DNA of 64,000 bases, taken from Burkholderia cepacia. Lineage in GTDB: Bacteria; Pseudomonadota; Gammaproteobacteria; Burkholderiales; Burkholderiaceae. The notes beneath the pieces are model-generated. The model was not told where the DNA came from and ran no database searches. It saw only the letters and a list, made by a program, of their open reading frames with translations. Shown piece after piece: positions 1 through 8,015 of this stretch; the first letter of the stretch is position 1, and each line of letters starts with the position of its first letter. Made by a program: the position numbers and the translations under genes. The stretch spans positions 1-64,000 of the forward strand of contig NZ_LDWR01000079.1 of NCBI RefSeq assembly GCF_001039005.1, written 5' to 3'.

Positions 1-41
1 CGAATCGGCCGCGGGTGTTCGACATGCCGGCACCGCACCGA

Positions 42-57
42 TGTCAGCGTGCTGACA
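42..57. promoter_or_regulatory. Operator-like palindrome upstream of the chromate transporter pair
   Basis: TGTCAGCGTGCTGACA has perfect 7-base arms around a 2-base centre and ends 53 bases before the first chromate-transporter ATG. The spacing suits a transcription-factor operator. No regulator gene is visible in the window to the left, so its binding protein is unknown. Confidence 0.45.
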
Positions 58-110
58 GGTGCCGCTTGCTAACATGGGCGCCCGCCCAATCGCCACGCGC
101 CGCCTGACCG

Positions 111-722
111 ATGCCCCCGCCCTCCGCACCCACCCCGCCGGCGCCGCCCGCAGGCGATGCGCCGCCGCCCGGCATCCTCGCCCTCTTCATCGCGTTCGCG
201 CAGATCGGCCTGACCAGCTTCGGCGGCGGGCTGAGCGGGCGGATGATGCGCGACTTCGTGTACGAACGGCGCTGGCTCGACGAAGAAGCGTTCCTCAACG
301 GCCTCGCGCTGTCGCAGGCGTTGCCGGGCGTCAATGTGAAGAACCTCGCGATCTGGATCGGCTACCGGCTCGCCGGATGGCGCGGCGCGGTGGCCGGCTT
401 CACCGGCATCATCGCGCCGCCGGCCGTGCTGATCGTCCTGTTCGGCATCGTATTCTCGACCCTCACGCGCTTCCCGCTCACGCATGTCGCGCTCGCCGGC
501 GCGGCAGCCGCGGCGATCGGGTTGTCGATCTCGATGGCGATCACGGCCGTGCGCCGGCTGCCGCGCCGCACGCTGCCGTTCGCGGTGATGGCGCTCACCT
601 TCGTGTCGGTTGCCGTGCTGCACTGGCCGCTCGTGTGGACCGTGCTGATCGGCGGCGCGCTGAGCGTCGCGCTCGAATACCGCCGCGCCGCCGCCGCGCC
701 GGCCGGGAGCGACACGCGATGA
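111..722 (+). CDS. Chromate transporter, short CHR-domain subunit 1
   Basis: 203 residues forming a single CHR domain, the half-size version of ChrA, which exports chromate across the inner membrane. After a Pro/Ala-rich N-terminus (about 20 residues) comes the family hallmark FAQIGLTSFGGGL (about 29-41), then a proline/glycine-containing segment (ALPGVNVKNLAIWIG) and several hydrophobic membrane spans. Its TGA overlaps the ATG of the next gene (ATGA), so the two halves are translationally coupled and probably form a heterodimer, as known for short CHR pairs. Substrate is inferred from family; transport of another oxyanion is possible. Confidence 0.85.
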   Translation: MPPPSAPTPPAPPAGDAPPPGILALFIAFAQIGLTSFGGGLSGRMMRDFVYERRWLDEEAFLNGLALSQALPGVNVKNLAIWIGYRLAGWRGAVAGFTGIIAPPAVLIVLFGIVFSTLTRFPLTHVALAGAAAAAIGLSISMAITAVRRLPRRTLPFAVMALTFVSVAVLHWPLVWTVLIGGALSVALEYRRAAAAPAGSDTR

Positions 723-1261
723 CCGCATCGCAACGCTACGCCGCGCTGTTCGGCGTGTTCGCGCCGCTGTCGATCGCGACGATCGGCGGCGGACAAGCGA
801 TCATCGCCGACATCCAGCGGCAGGTCGTCGACGTGCATCACTGGATGACCGCCACGCAATTCGTGAACGACTTCGCGATCGCGCGGATGGCGCCGGGCCC
901 CGGCTCGCTGCTGGCGACGCTGATCGGCTGGCAGGTGGCCGGCTTCTGGGGGGCGGTGATCGCGACCCTCGCGCTGTTCGGCCCGACCGCGTTCCTGATC
1001 TACGGCGTCGCGCACCTGTGGCGGCGGCACCAGGGCGCGCGCTGGCAGATCGCGCTCGAAGCCGGGCTGCGCCCGGTCGCGGCCGGCATGATCCTCGCGT
1101 CGGTGTGGGTGCTGCTGCAGGCGCTCGACGGCGGCTGGGCCGCGCGCGCGATCGCGATCGCGTCGACGGTGTGCGTGATGGTCACGCGCGTTCACGCGCT
1201 GCTGCTGATCGCGATCGGCGCGCTGCTGCTCGTCGGCGTGCACGCGATCGGCGGCGCGTAG
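719..1261 (+). CDS. Chromate transporter, short CHR-domain subunit 2
   Basis: 180 residues, the partner half of the split ChrA. I use the ATG at 719 because it forms an ATGA overlap with the stop of subunit 1; the longer open frame upstream merely shadows subunit 1. The N-terminus carries the CHR hallmark in variant form (FGVFAPLSIATIGGGQ), followed by MAPGPGSLLATLIGWQ, the counterpart of the ALPG segment in subunit 1, and hydrophobic helices to the C-terminus. The two proteins together correspond to one full-length ChrA. It ends 29 bases before a convergent enoyl-CoA hydratase-family gene with no obvious terminator between. Confidence 0.85.
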   Translation: MTASQRYAALFGVFAPLSIATIGGGQAIIADIQRQVVDVHHWMTATQFVNDFAIARMAPGPGSLLATLIGWQVAGFWGAVIATLALFGPTAFLIYGVAHLWRRHQGARWQIALEAGLRPVAAGMILASVWVLLQALDGGWAARAIAIASTVCVMVTRVHALLLIAIGALLLVGVHAIGGA

Positions 1262-1290
1262 CGCACGCCGCCGCTCGGACATCCGGACGC

Positions 1291-2100
1291 CTAGGCGCCG
1301 TTGAACACCGGCGCGCGGCGCTCCGCAAACGCGCGCAGCCCTTCGTCGAAATCCGCGCCTTCGCACGCGTGCCGGCGCAGCTCGGCAATCCGTTCGAACG
1401 CGTCGGCGGGCAACGGCCGCGCGTCCTGCAGCACGCGCAACTGCTCCTTCACGGCGTACACTGCGAGCGGCGCCTTCGCGGCAATCGTGCGCGCGACGTC
1501 GAGCGCCGCATCGTCGACGCCGCCCGCTTCGGCCAGCCGGTTCACGAGCCCGTGATGCGCGGCGCGCTCCGCATCGAGCGGCTGCGCGCAGAAGAACATT
1601 TCCTTCAGCACGTGGATCGGCAGGTTGTCGTAGAAACGCAGCAGGCCGCTCGTCGAATACGGCAGCCCGATGTTCGCGGGCGTCATCGCGAAACGCGCAT
1701 CGCGCGCCGCGACGACGAGATCGCAGCTCATCACGAGATCAACTGCCCCACCCCACGCCGACCCCGACACAGCCGCGATCACCGCGCCCGGATAAGTGCG
1801 CACACGCCGCAGCGCGCGTTCGAGCGGCTTGCCGTATGCGAGCGGGTCGCGGTCGTCGGCCAGTTCGCGCAAGTCGTGCCCGGCGCTCCACACGTCGCCG
1901 CTGCCGTCGTTCGACAGGATCACGACGGGCGGCGGACGGCGCTCGGCCAGCGCATCGAGACGCGCGACCAGCGCATCGAGCAACGGTGCGTCGAGCGCGT
2001 GACGCCGCGCCGGATTCGAGAACCGCACGCGCGCGATCCGCTCGTCGACCATGTCGACCGTCACGCTTGACGCGCTTTCCTGTTTCGTCATGTCGGTCAT
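1291..2100 (-). CDS. Enoyl-CoA hydratase/isomerase family protein, methylmalonyl-CoA decarboxylase-like (ScpB-like)
   Basis: 269-residue crotonase-fold enzyme. Within the superfamily it reads most like E. coli ScpB: SAGHDLRELA (about 72-81), GSAWGGAVDLVMSCDLVVAA (about 112-131), FAMTPANIGLPY and KAPLAVYAVKEQLRVL all match ScpB blocks, whereas true hydratases carry a catalytic Glu pair at the second site. This suggests decarboxylation of a malonyl-type CoA ester, for example methylmalonyl-CoA to propionyl-CoA. Its ATG overlaps the stop of the upstream CoA-transferase by ATGA, so it is the last gene of a leftward operon (MFS, CoA-transferase, decarboxylase). The exact substrate is not readable from sequence. 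Confidence 0.8.
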   Translation of the reverse strand: MTDMTKQESASSVTVDMVDERIARVRFSNPARRHALDAPLLDALVARLDALAERRPPPVVILSNDGSGDVWSAGHDLRELADDRDPLAYGKPLERALRRVRTYPGAVIAAVSGSAWGGAVDLVMSCDLVVAARDARFAMTPANIGLPYSTSGLLRFYDNLPIHVLKEMFFCAQPLDAERAAHHGLVNRLAEAGGVDDAALDVARTIAAKAPLAVYAVKEQLRVLQDARPLPADAFERIAELRRHACEGADFDEGLRAFAERRAPVFNGA

Positions 2101-3320
2101 TGCACGGCCTCCGCCTCCGCTTCCGCCTGAAAGATCGCGCGCTCGGCCAGCAGCGCGTCGATCGCGCCGTCATCGTAGCCGGCCTCGCGCAGCACGTCGA
2201 CCGTATGCTCGCCGAGCAGCGGCGGCGCATGGCGCGTGCGCGGTGCCGGCATGTCGTCGCCCATCCCGCCGAGCGGCGTGACGACCTGGCGCAGCGCGCC
2301 GAGCGTCGGATGCGCGACCGGTTCGACCAGCCCGCAGTGCGCGAGCTGCGGATCGGCGAACACTTCGTCGAGCGTGTTGATCGGCCCGGCCGGCAGCCCG
2401 GCTTCGACGAAACGCTGCGTCCATTCGCGCTTGCCGCGCGTGCGCAGCCGGCTTTCGAGCAGCGCCTTCAACGCGTCGCGGTGCTCGACGCGCGCGTCGT
2501 TGGTCGCGAAGCGCGGATCGTTCGGCAGGTCGGGCAGCTCCAGCAACTGACACAGCCGCAACCACATGTCGGTCGTGATCGGTGCGAGGTTGAGCGGCCC
2601 GTCGGCCGTCTCGAACACGCCGTACGGCGCGATCACCGCATGCGCATTGCCGGTGCGGCGCGGCACGTCGCCGAGGCTCAGATAGCGTTGCCCATGCACG
2701 CTCAGCAGCGCGACGAGGCTTTCGAGCAGCGACGTGCCCACATGCTGGCCGCGCCCCGTGCGCTCGCGCTCGAACAGCGCGGCCAGCACGCCGGTCGCGA
2801 CCCACATCCCCGAGCTGAGATCACCGATCGCGGTGCCGGTGCGGGTCGGCTCGCCGTCCGGGAAGCCGGTGAGGCTCATCAGCCCCGCATAACCCTGCGC
2901 GATCTGGTCGAAGCCTGGCCAGTCGCGCAGCGGGCCGCGCGGGCCGAACGCGGTGACGCTGCCCATCACGAGCCGCGGATCGCGCGCGCTAAGCGCGGCA
3001 TAACCGAGCCCCATCGCGTCCATCGTGCCGGCCTTGAAATTCTCGATTACGACGTCGGCCTGCGCGATCAGCCGGCGCACGACGTCGATACCGGCCGGTT
3101 GCCGGAAATCCACGCAGATGCCGCGCTTGTTGCGGTTGCAGGACAGGTAGTACGTGCTCACGCCGCGATCGAACGGCCCCCATGCGCGGCTCATGTCGCC
3201 GTTCGGTCCCGACTCGACCTTGATCACGTCGGCGCCGAGATCGGCGAGCACCATCGAGCAGAACGGCCCCGACAGCGCGCGACTCAGATCGACGACCTTG
3301 ATTCCTTGTAATGCCTTCAT
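2097..3320 (-). CDS. Family III CoA-transferase (CaiB/BaiF)
   Basis: 407 residues, the usual length for this family of acid:CoA transferases, which move CoA between carboxylic acids through an aspartyl-CoA thioester. The N-terminus has the hallmark block KVVDLSRALSGPFCSMVLADLGADVIK split over residues 8-34, then CNRNKRG (about 72-78) and a conserved region ending in SLLES. The start MKALQGIKVVDLSR at 3320 fits family N-termini and removes the long shadow extension upstream. It sits 62 bases downstream of the MFS gene and overlaps the ScpB-like gene, suggesting that it activates the imported acid to the CoA ester that is then decarboxylated. Confidence 0.88.
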   Translation of the reverse strand: MKALQGIKVVDLSRALSGPFCSMVLADLGADVIKVESGPNGDMSRAWGPFDRGVSTYYLSCNRNKRGICVDFRQPAGIDVVRRLIAQADVVIENFKAGTMDAMGLGYAALSARDPRLVMGSVTAFGPRGPLRDWPGFDQIAQGYAGLMSLTGFPDGEPTRTGTAIGDLSSGMWVATGVLAALFERERTGRGQHVGTSLLESLVALLSVHGQRYLSLGDVPRRTGNAHAVIAPYGVFETADGPLNLAPITTDMWLRLCQLLELPDLPNDPRFATNDARVEHRDALKALLESRLRTRGKREWTQRFVEAGLPAGPINTLDEVFADPQLAHCGLVEPVAHPTLGALRQVVTPLGGMGDDMPAPRTRHAPPLLGEHTVDVLREAGYDDGAIDALLAERAIFQAEAEAEAVQ

Positions 3321-3382
3321 TCCGGACTCCTGATATTGCTTGACTGGATGTTGCGTGTTGCCGAACGATCGCGGCGCGCCGC

Positions 3383-4705
3383 TCATTCGGGCAGCGTCTG
3401 ATGACGCGTTTCGACCGCGAACGGCAGGATCAGGATGCCGAGCCCGAACACGGCCGCGGTCCACGCGACCGGCACGCCGAGCGAACCGTAGCCGTGAATC
3501 GCGGCGCCGAGCAGGAAGTTCACGCCCGCGCCGATGAAGCGGCCGGCCGACGCGTTGAACGCGAACGCGGTGGCCCGCACGCGCGTCGGATACTGCTCGG
3601 GCAGCCACAGCGAGAAGATCGCGAAGTTGCCGCCGAAGAAACCGAGGAACGCGAGCGAAACCATGAATGCCGTGAGCCCGTTCGGCTGGTAGAACGCCCA
3701 GCCGAACGCGAAGACGATCGCACCGGCCATGCCCGCGAAATACACGCCGAGCGCCGTGCGGCGGCCGAGCCGCTCCGAGAGCCACGGCGCGACCAGGCAG
3801 CCGGCGATCGTCGCGCACGACAGGATCGCCGCGCCGACCGACGCGAGCCGCAACGCGCCGAGGTGGTCGATGCCCGCGCGCGCCGCCAGCGTGGTGACCG
3901 CGCTCGCCTCGTAGACGGAGCCGGCCCACAGCCCGACGATCGCGACGCCGACGAGGCTCGCGCTCGTCAGCGTGCGGCGCAGGAAGGCCGGCGCGAAGAT
4001 CTCGCGCAGCGGATGCGCACGCCGCGCGTCGGCCACGTCGCCGTCTCGCGCGTCGTGCCGGCGCCACTGCCCCGGTTCCTTTACGCGCATCACGGTGAAC
4101 ACCGCGAGCAGCGCGGGAGCGAGCCCGCACAGGAACATCGCGCGCCAGCCGTAGGTCGCGCCGATCGTGTAGTTCAGGCACGCCGCGATAAAGAAGCCGA
4201 AGTAGTAGCCCGTCTGCAGGTAGCCGGCGCCCATCTTGCGACGGTCTTCCGGCCAGCTCTCCGCGACGTAGGTGCCCGCGAGCGCCCATTCGCCACCGAC
4301 GCCGATCCCGGCGAGCAACCGGCACGCGGCCAGCGCCCATACGTCGTGCACGAATGCAGCCGCGCCGGTGAATACCGAATAGATCAGAATGCTCGCGGCG
4401 AGCGTGCGCACGCGGCCGAAGCGGTCGGCGAGCGGCCCCCAGATGAACGACAGCCCCCAGCCGATCAGGAACAGCGCGAACAGGATCGAGCCGTACATCC
4501 CGAGATTCGCGGGCGTCGCCGCGATGCCGGATGCCGGCAGCAGTTCGGTCAGCGCGGGAATCAGCACGAGCGCGTAGATCACCGAGTCCACGCCGTCGAG
4601 CACCCAGCCCGCGTACACGGCCCAGAAGCCCTTGACCTGCTCGCGCGTGAGCGGCGTGCGCCGCGGCTTCGCGCCGGCCGCCGGCGCGTCGATCGCCTTG
4701 AACAT
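3383..4705 (-). CDS. MFS transporter, metabolite:H+ symporter type
   Basis: 440 residues with 12 predicted membrane spans. GPLADRFGRVRTL between spans 2 and 3 is the MFS A-motif (GxLaDrxGrr), and the second half has SERLGRRTALG at the equivalent place. LDGVDSVIYALVLIP in the first span resembles aromatic-acid/dicarboxylate-type symporters (LDGFDxxx). I start at ATG 4705 (MFKAIDAP); the long frame further upstream covers the LysR gene on the other strand. It heads the leftward operon with the CoA-transferase and decarboxylase, so an organic acid is the likely cargo. Confidence 0.87.
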   Translation of the reverse strand: MFKAIDAPAAGAKPRRTPLTREQVKGFWAVYAGWVLDGVDSVIYALVLIPALTELLPASGIAATPANLGMYGSILFALFLIGWGLSFIWGPLADRFGRVRTLAASILIYSVFTGAAAFVHDVWALAACRLLAGIGVGGEWALAGTYVAESWPEDRRKMGAGYLQTGYYFGFFIAACLNYTIGATYGWRAMFLCGLAPALLAVFTVMRVKEPGQWRRHDARDGDVADARRAHPLREIFAPAFLRRTLTSASLVGVAIVGLWAGSVYEASAVTTLAARAGIDHLGALRLASVGAAILSCATIAGCLVAPWLSERLGRRTALGVYFAGMAGAIVFAFGWAFYQPNGLTAFMVSLAFLGFFGGNFAIFSLWLPEQYPTRVRATAFAFNASAGRFIGAGVNFLLGAAIHGYGSLGVPVAWTAAVFGLGILILPFAVETRHQTLPE

Positions 4706-4786
4706 CTTCGTCTCCTTGCCGGCGCGGCCGGCACTTTTGCCGCGTCCGGTCCGGGATGGCCGGCAGGCTGGCTCTTTTGTGTGACG

Positions 4787-4825
4787 AGTATAGAAACACC
4801 ATCGATCGGAGAAAAATATGATATT
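4787..4825. promoter_or_regulatory. Divergent promoter region with LysR-type box
   Basis: Between the divergent MFS and LysR genes, AATATGATATT (4815-4825) is an 11-base AT-rich palindrome of the kind bound by LysR regulators. Reading leftward, TATACT (complement of 4787-4792) is a good -10 for the MFS operon, and the palindrome overlaps the expected -35 position (about 4810-4815, weak TTTTCT). The arrangement suits an activator that replaces a poor -35. Confidence 0.5.
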
Positions 4826-4876
4826 CATCTTGCTCGATCGGATTGGCTTATGGCTTGAATCGAGGAGACGGCGGCG

Positions 4877-5806
4877 ATGGACTTGAGACAGTTGCGCTAT
4901 TTCGTGAAGGTCGTCGAATGCGGCAACGTCACGCATGCGAGCGAGGCACTGCATGTCGCGCAGCCCGCGGTGAGCCAGCAGGTGCGCAATCTCGAACGTG
5001 ATCTCGGGATGCAGTTGCTCGAACGGAGCGTGCGCGGCGTCGCGCCGACCGCCGCCGGCCGCACGCTGTACCAGCACGCGCTCGAGCTGCTGCGCCAGGC
5101 CGACGGCACGCGCGAACTGCTGCGCCGCGACGCCGAAACGCCGCAGGGTCGCGTGACGGTCGGCATGCCGTCGAGCACCGCGCGCGTACTGGCGATTCCG
5201 CTCGCACGCGCGGTGCGCGACCGTTATCCGGGCATCATGCTGGAGCTGATCGAGGCGCCGAGCGCCGATCTCGACACGCTGCTCGAACGCACGCGGCTCG
5301 ATCTCGCGATCGTCGTCGACGCGGTCGACGCGCGCGGCATCGCGATCCACCGGCTGCTGACGGAAACGCTGTACCTGATCACGTGGCCCGAGTTTCCGGT
5401 GCCGGACGATCCCGTGCCGCTCGACGCGATCGCACGCATGCCGCTCGTGCTGCCGAGCGCGCCGAACACGATCCGCAACCGTGTCGACTGGGCGATGCGC
5501 GAGGCCGGACTGTCGTACGAGATCAGCTTCGAGGCCAGCTCGACCGGGCTGCTGTTCGCGGCCGTAATGGCGCAACTCGGCGTGACCATCCTGCCGTGGA
5601 CGGCCGCGCACGTCGAGATCGAGGAGCGCAAGCTCAAGCTGTCGACGGTTGCGCACCGGCTGTTCGCGCGCGACCTGTCGCTGTGCTGGCACGATACGGC
5701 GCTCGTCAGCAATGCGGTGCAGAAGGTGAAGGCCGAGATCGTGCGGTTGTTCGACGCGCTCGGGCGGCGGCCGGAGTGGGCGGACGGCCATCCCCGCCGC
5801 GCGTGA
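4877..5806 (+). CDS. LysR-family transcriptional regulator
   Basis: 309 residues. Residues 1-60 form the winged helix-turn-helix (MDLRQLRYFVKVVECGNVTHASEALHVAQPAVSQQVRNLE, broken here as two halves 1-20 and 21-40), followed by a linker helix and the periplasmic-binding-protein-like effector domain (about 90-300). It resembles Cbl/NAC/CatR-type members that begin with MDLRQLRYFV. The gene is divergent from the MFS/CoA-transferase/decarboxylase operon, the classical layout of a LysR regulator and its target, and probably senses the operon's substrate or a product. A purine-rich GAGGAGA precedes the ATG. Confidence 0.92.
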   Translation: MDLRQLRYFVKVVECGNVTHASEALHVAQPAVSQQVRNLERDLGMQLLERSVRGVAPTAAGRTLYQHALELLRQADGTRELLRRDAETPQGRVTVGMPSSTARVLAIPLARAVRDRYPGIMLELIEAPSADLDTLLERTRLDLAIVVDAVDARGIAIHRLLTETLYLITWPEFPVPDDPVPLDAIARMPLVLPSAPNTIRNRVDWAMREAGLSYEISFEASSTGLLFAAVMAQLGVTILPWTAAHVEIEERKLKLSTVAHRLFARDLSLCWHDTALVSNAVQKVKAEIVRLFDALGRRPEWADGHPRRA

Positions 5807-5825
5807 CCGGCGCGGCGCGGGGGCA

Positions 5826-5855
5826 TTGACAACGCCCCTCGGCGCCCCTTAACGT
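5826..5855 (+). promoter_or_regulatory. Predicted sigma-70 promoter of the LysE-family gene
   Basis: A consensus -35 TTGACA (5826-5831) is followed after 18 bases by TAACGT (5850-5855), which keeps the T, A and final T of a -10. The predicted start near 5862 lies about 45 bases before the GTG start codon. Confidence 0.45.
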
Positions 5856-5907
5856 TGCTCCCATCGTAACCATCACCGGTTCAGCTTAAGAGGTTGTCGG
5901 CCCGCTC

Positions 5908-6534
5908 GTGCTCGACACCTCCGCCTTCATCGAAGGCCTCCTGCTTGGCGCCGGTCTGTTCACGTCGGTCGGCCCGAAGGACGCATTCGTCATCAAGCGC
6001 TCGATCTCGAGCCCCCATCTGCTCTCCATTGCCCTCGTCTGCGCAGGCAGCGATGCGCTGCTGATCGCGCTCGGCGCGCAGGGGCTGTCGTCGCTGCTGT
6101 CGAGGCATCCCGGTGTGGTGTCCGCGGCGTTATGGGCCGGCATTGCGTATCTCGCCGGTTATGGCCTGCTCGCGCTACGCTCGGCGATCGTGCGACGGCA
6201 GCCGGAGCACGTCGACGGTTCACCCGCAGGCCGCGAGCCCACGCTGTCGCGCACGGTGCTCGCGACCGCCGCCGTCTCGCTGCTCAATCCATATGCGTGG
6301 ATCGACACCGTGCTGCTGCTCGGCACCGTGATCGTGAGCCACACGCCGTCCGCACAGGCGCCGTTCGCGATCGGCGCGATGACGGCTTCGCTTGCGTGGT
6401 TCCTGATACTCGCCTACGGTGCGCGCGCATGCCGCGCGTGGTTCGCTCGCACGCTGGCGTGGCGTGTGCTCGATTTCTTCGTGGCGGTGATGATGCTCGG
6501 CTTCGCGGTGCGTTTCGCGATCGACGCGCTTTAG
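5908..6534 (+). CDS. LysE/ArgO family amino-acid exporter
   Basis: 208 residues with about six hydrophobic segments, the size and pattern of the LysE/ArgO exporters that pump basic amino acids out of the cytoplasm. GLLLGAGLFTSVGPKDAFVIKR (two blocks, residues 10-31) matches the ArgO N-terminus ([20 protein letters not shown]), and SLLNPYAWIDTVLLLG (about 126-141) matches ArgO WLNPHVYLDTFVVLG. The start codon is GTG at 5908; AAGAGG lies about 15 bases upstream, somewhat far for a ribosome site. It ends four bases from the convergent enolase-superfamily gene. Arginine or lysine is the likely substrate by family only. Confidence 0.82.
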   Translation: MLDTSAFIEGLLLGAGLFTSVGPKDAFVIKRSISSPHLLSIALVCAGSDALLIALGAQGLSSLLSRHPGVVSAALWAGIAYLAGYGLLALRSAIVRRQPEHVDGSPAGREPTLSRTVLATAAVSLLNPYAWIDTVLLLGTVIVSHTPSAQAPFAIGAMTASLAWFLILAYGARACRAWFARTLAWRVLDFFVAVMMLGFAVRFAIDAL

Positions 6535-6537
6535 GCG

Positions 6538-7698
6538 TCAGCGCCCCGCTACGTTGCGAAACGCGTCGTGCGCTTCGCGATGAAGCTCGAAGCCGATACC
6601 CGGCGCCTGCGGTACGGCCGCGTACCCGGCGTCGACGGTTGCGCCATCGGCCAGTCCGCTGAACGGATGGAATGCGAATGGATTGACCTCCGCGCCGCCG
6701 AGCCCGAGCGCCGCCACGACGTGCAGCGAGAACAGATGGCCGCCATGCGGCCAGAACGCGTCGCGCCGCCAGCCGCGCGACACGAAGTGCTCGACGATCT
6801 GCAGATAACCCGGCAGCCCGTAGCAATGCACGGGATCGAACACGAGCACGTCGCGGTCGTGGCGCATCCCACCGTAACGGTCGAGCAGCTTCGCTTCCGA
6901 GAGCGAGAACAGCGCTTCGCCGGCTGCGATCGGCGGTGCGTATCGCGCGGCTAGGTCCGCCTGGAGCGGCAGATCGAGCGGGTCGCAAATGTCCTCGAAC
7001 CACCAGAGGTCGAACGGTGCGAGCATCGTTGCGGCGGCTTGCGCGGTCGTCGCGTCGTACGTGTTCATCGCGTCGACCGCGAGATGCGAACTGTCGGCAA
7101 GCTGGGCAGCGGCGACTTCGATGCGGCGTCTGTCCTGATCGAGATCCGCGCCGCCGATCTTGATCTTCGCGTGCGTGTAGCCGAGATCGACGATACGACG
7201 CATCTCGTCCGACAGGCGCGCGAGATCGTCATCCGGATAGCGGTAGCCGCCGCCCGCATACACGCGCACGCGCGGTTCGGTGGTGCGCCCGAGCCGGTCG
7301 GCGAGAAAGCGATGAAGCGGCAGGCCGGCGATTTTTGCGGCGGCGTCCCAGATCGCCATGTCGAGCGTGCCGATCGCCACGCATCGTTCGCCGTGTCCGC
7401 CGGGTTTCTCGCCGGCCATCATCGCGCGCCATGCGCGGAACGGGTCGAGGTTCGTGCCGGCTTCGTCGGCGAGCGTGTCGGCGGCGGCCAGCAGGCGCGG
7501 CGCGAACCGTTCGCGGATCAGGCCACCCTGTGCGAAGCGGCCGACCGATGCGTAGCCGTAGCCCGTCACGAAGCGGCCGTCGCGCACGACATCGGTGACG
7601 ACCGCGACGACACTCGTCGTCAGGCCGCCGGATGGAATGGTTTGATCCGCGTAACGGGAAACGGGAATCGTGCGTTCGTGGATGGCGGTGATGCGCAT
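6538..7698 (-). CDS. Enolase-superfamily sugar-acid dehydratase, D-tartrate dehydratase-like
   Basis: 386 residues of the mandelate racemase / muconate lactonizing fold. The N-terminal capping domain contains TTSVVAVVTDVVRDG and QGGLIRERFAPRLL, nearly the Bradyrhizobium D-tartrate dehydratase text; GEKPGGHGERCVAIGTLDMA follows. Catalytic Lys pair AKIKIGG (K178/K180), metal ligands D209, E235 (WFEDICDP) and E261 (AAGEALFS), and the catalytic His in PHGGH (318-321) are all present. The Asp-Ala-Asn motif after the first metal ligand reads D-A-M-N, a small deviation. I start at MRITAIHE (7698). The likely reaction is dehydration of a C4 sugar acid to a 2-keto acid such as oxaloacetate; a different substrate is possible. 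Confidence 0.8.
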   Translation of the reverse strand: MRITAIHERTIPVSRYADQTIPSGGLTTSVVAVVTDVVRDGRFVTGYGYASVGRFAQGGLIRERFAPRLLAAADTLADEAGTNLDPFRAWRAMMAGEKPGGHGERCVAIGTLDMAIWDAAAKIAGLPLHRFLADRLGRTTEPRVRVYAGGGYRYPDDDLARLSDEMRRIVDLGYTHAKIKIGGADLDQDRRRIEVAAAQLADSSHLAVDAMNTYDATTAQAAATMLAPFDLWWFEDICDPLDLPLQADLAARYAPPIAAGEALFSLSEAKLLDRYGGMRHDRDVLVFDPVHCYGLPGYLQIVEHFVSRGWRRDAFWPHGGHLFSLHVVAALGLGGAEVNPFAFHPFSGLADGATVDAGYAAVPQAPGIGFELHREAHDAFRNVAGR

Positions 7699-7954
7699 GG
7701 TCGGGATTCCGGTGGTACGTCCGGCGCATGCGGATAGCCGGAACGGTGGGCGGACTGCTGCATCATAGGCGTCGGTGCGCCCGTTGCAGGCGCTCATTAC
7801 CAGTGTCGGCGATCGCGCCGCCGCGGCTATGCAGTCGCAGACAAGTCGGCCTGGATCACGGTGAAGATACCGCGAGCCGATACGGCGAACACGGCGGCCG
7901 TTCATCCCGCCAGAATCGCCCCGTTGCCATTTCGGTGTGTTCCGTGTCGAATCA

Positions 7955-7973
7955 CGCGTTCTGCGGGCGTCGT
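7955..7973 (+). repeat. Partial duplicate of the 5' end of tRNA-Gly (left direct repeat)
   Basis: CGCGTTCTGCGGGCGTCGT is identical over 19 bases to 8762-8780, which spans the last 8 bases of leader and the first 11 bases of tRNA-Gly. Similarity extends leftward imperfectly over the tRNA promoter -10 (GTCGAAT here, GTAGAAT there), giving 24 matches in 28. The copies are in the same orientation 807 bases apart and flank the cupin gene. Confidence 0.85.
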
Positions 7974-7992
7974 CTTGTTTTTGATGTGTATG

Positions 7993-8015
7993 GGCCCTTG
8001 CAACATGCAAGGGCC
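7993..8015. other. Perfect 10-bp hairpin without a T-tract
   Basis: GGCCCTTGCA and TGCAAGGGCC surround a 3-base loop (ACA). Neither strand continues into a run of T, so it is not a standard intrinsic terminator. It lies 74 bases downstream of the leftward cupin gene and may stabilise its transcript 3' end or act as a protein site. Confidence 0.6.

Noticed and set aside
59..710. N-terminal extension of chromate subunit 2 to a 400-residue protein
   Set aside because: The extension is an arginine-rich out-of-frame reading of subunit 1; the ATGA overlap at 719 gives the natural start.
69..728. Long open frames on the strand opposite clear genes (also at 362-1366, 11918-13249, 24115-25899, 36262-38433 and others)
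   Set aside because: They are antisense shadows produced by high GC at third codon positions: composition is Arg/Ala/His-rich low complexity, no domain is visible and a well-supported gene occupies the other strand.
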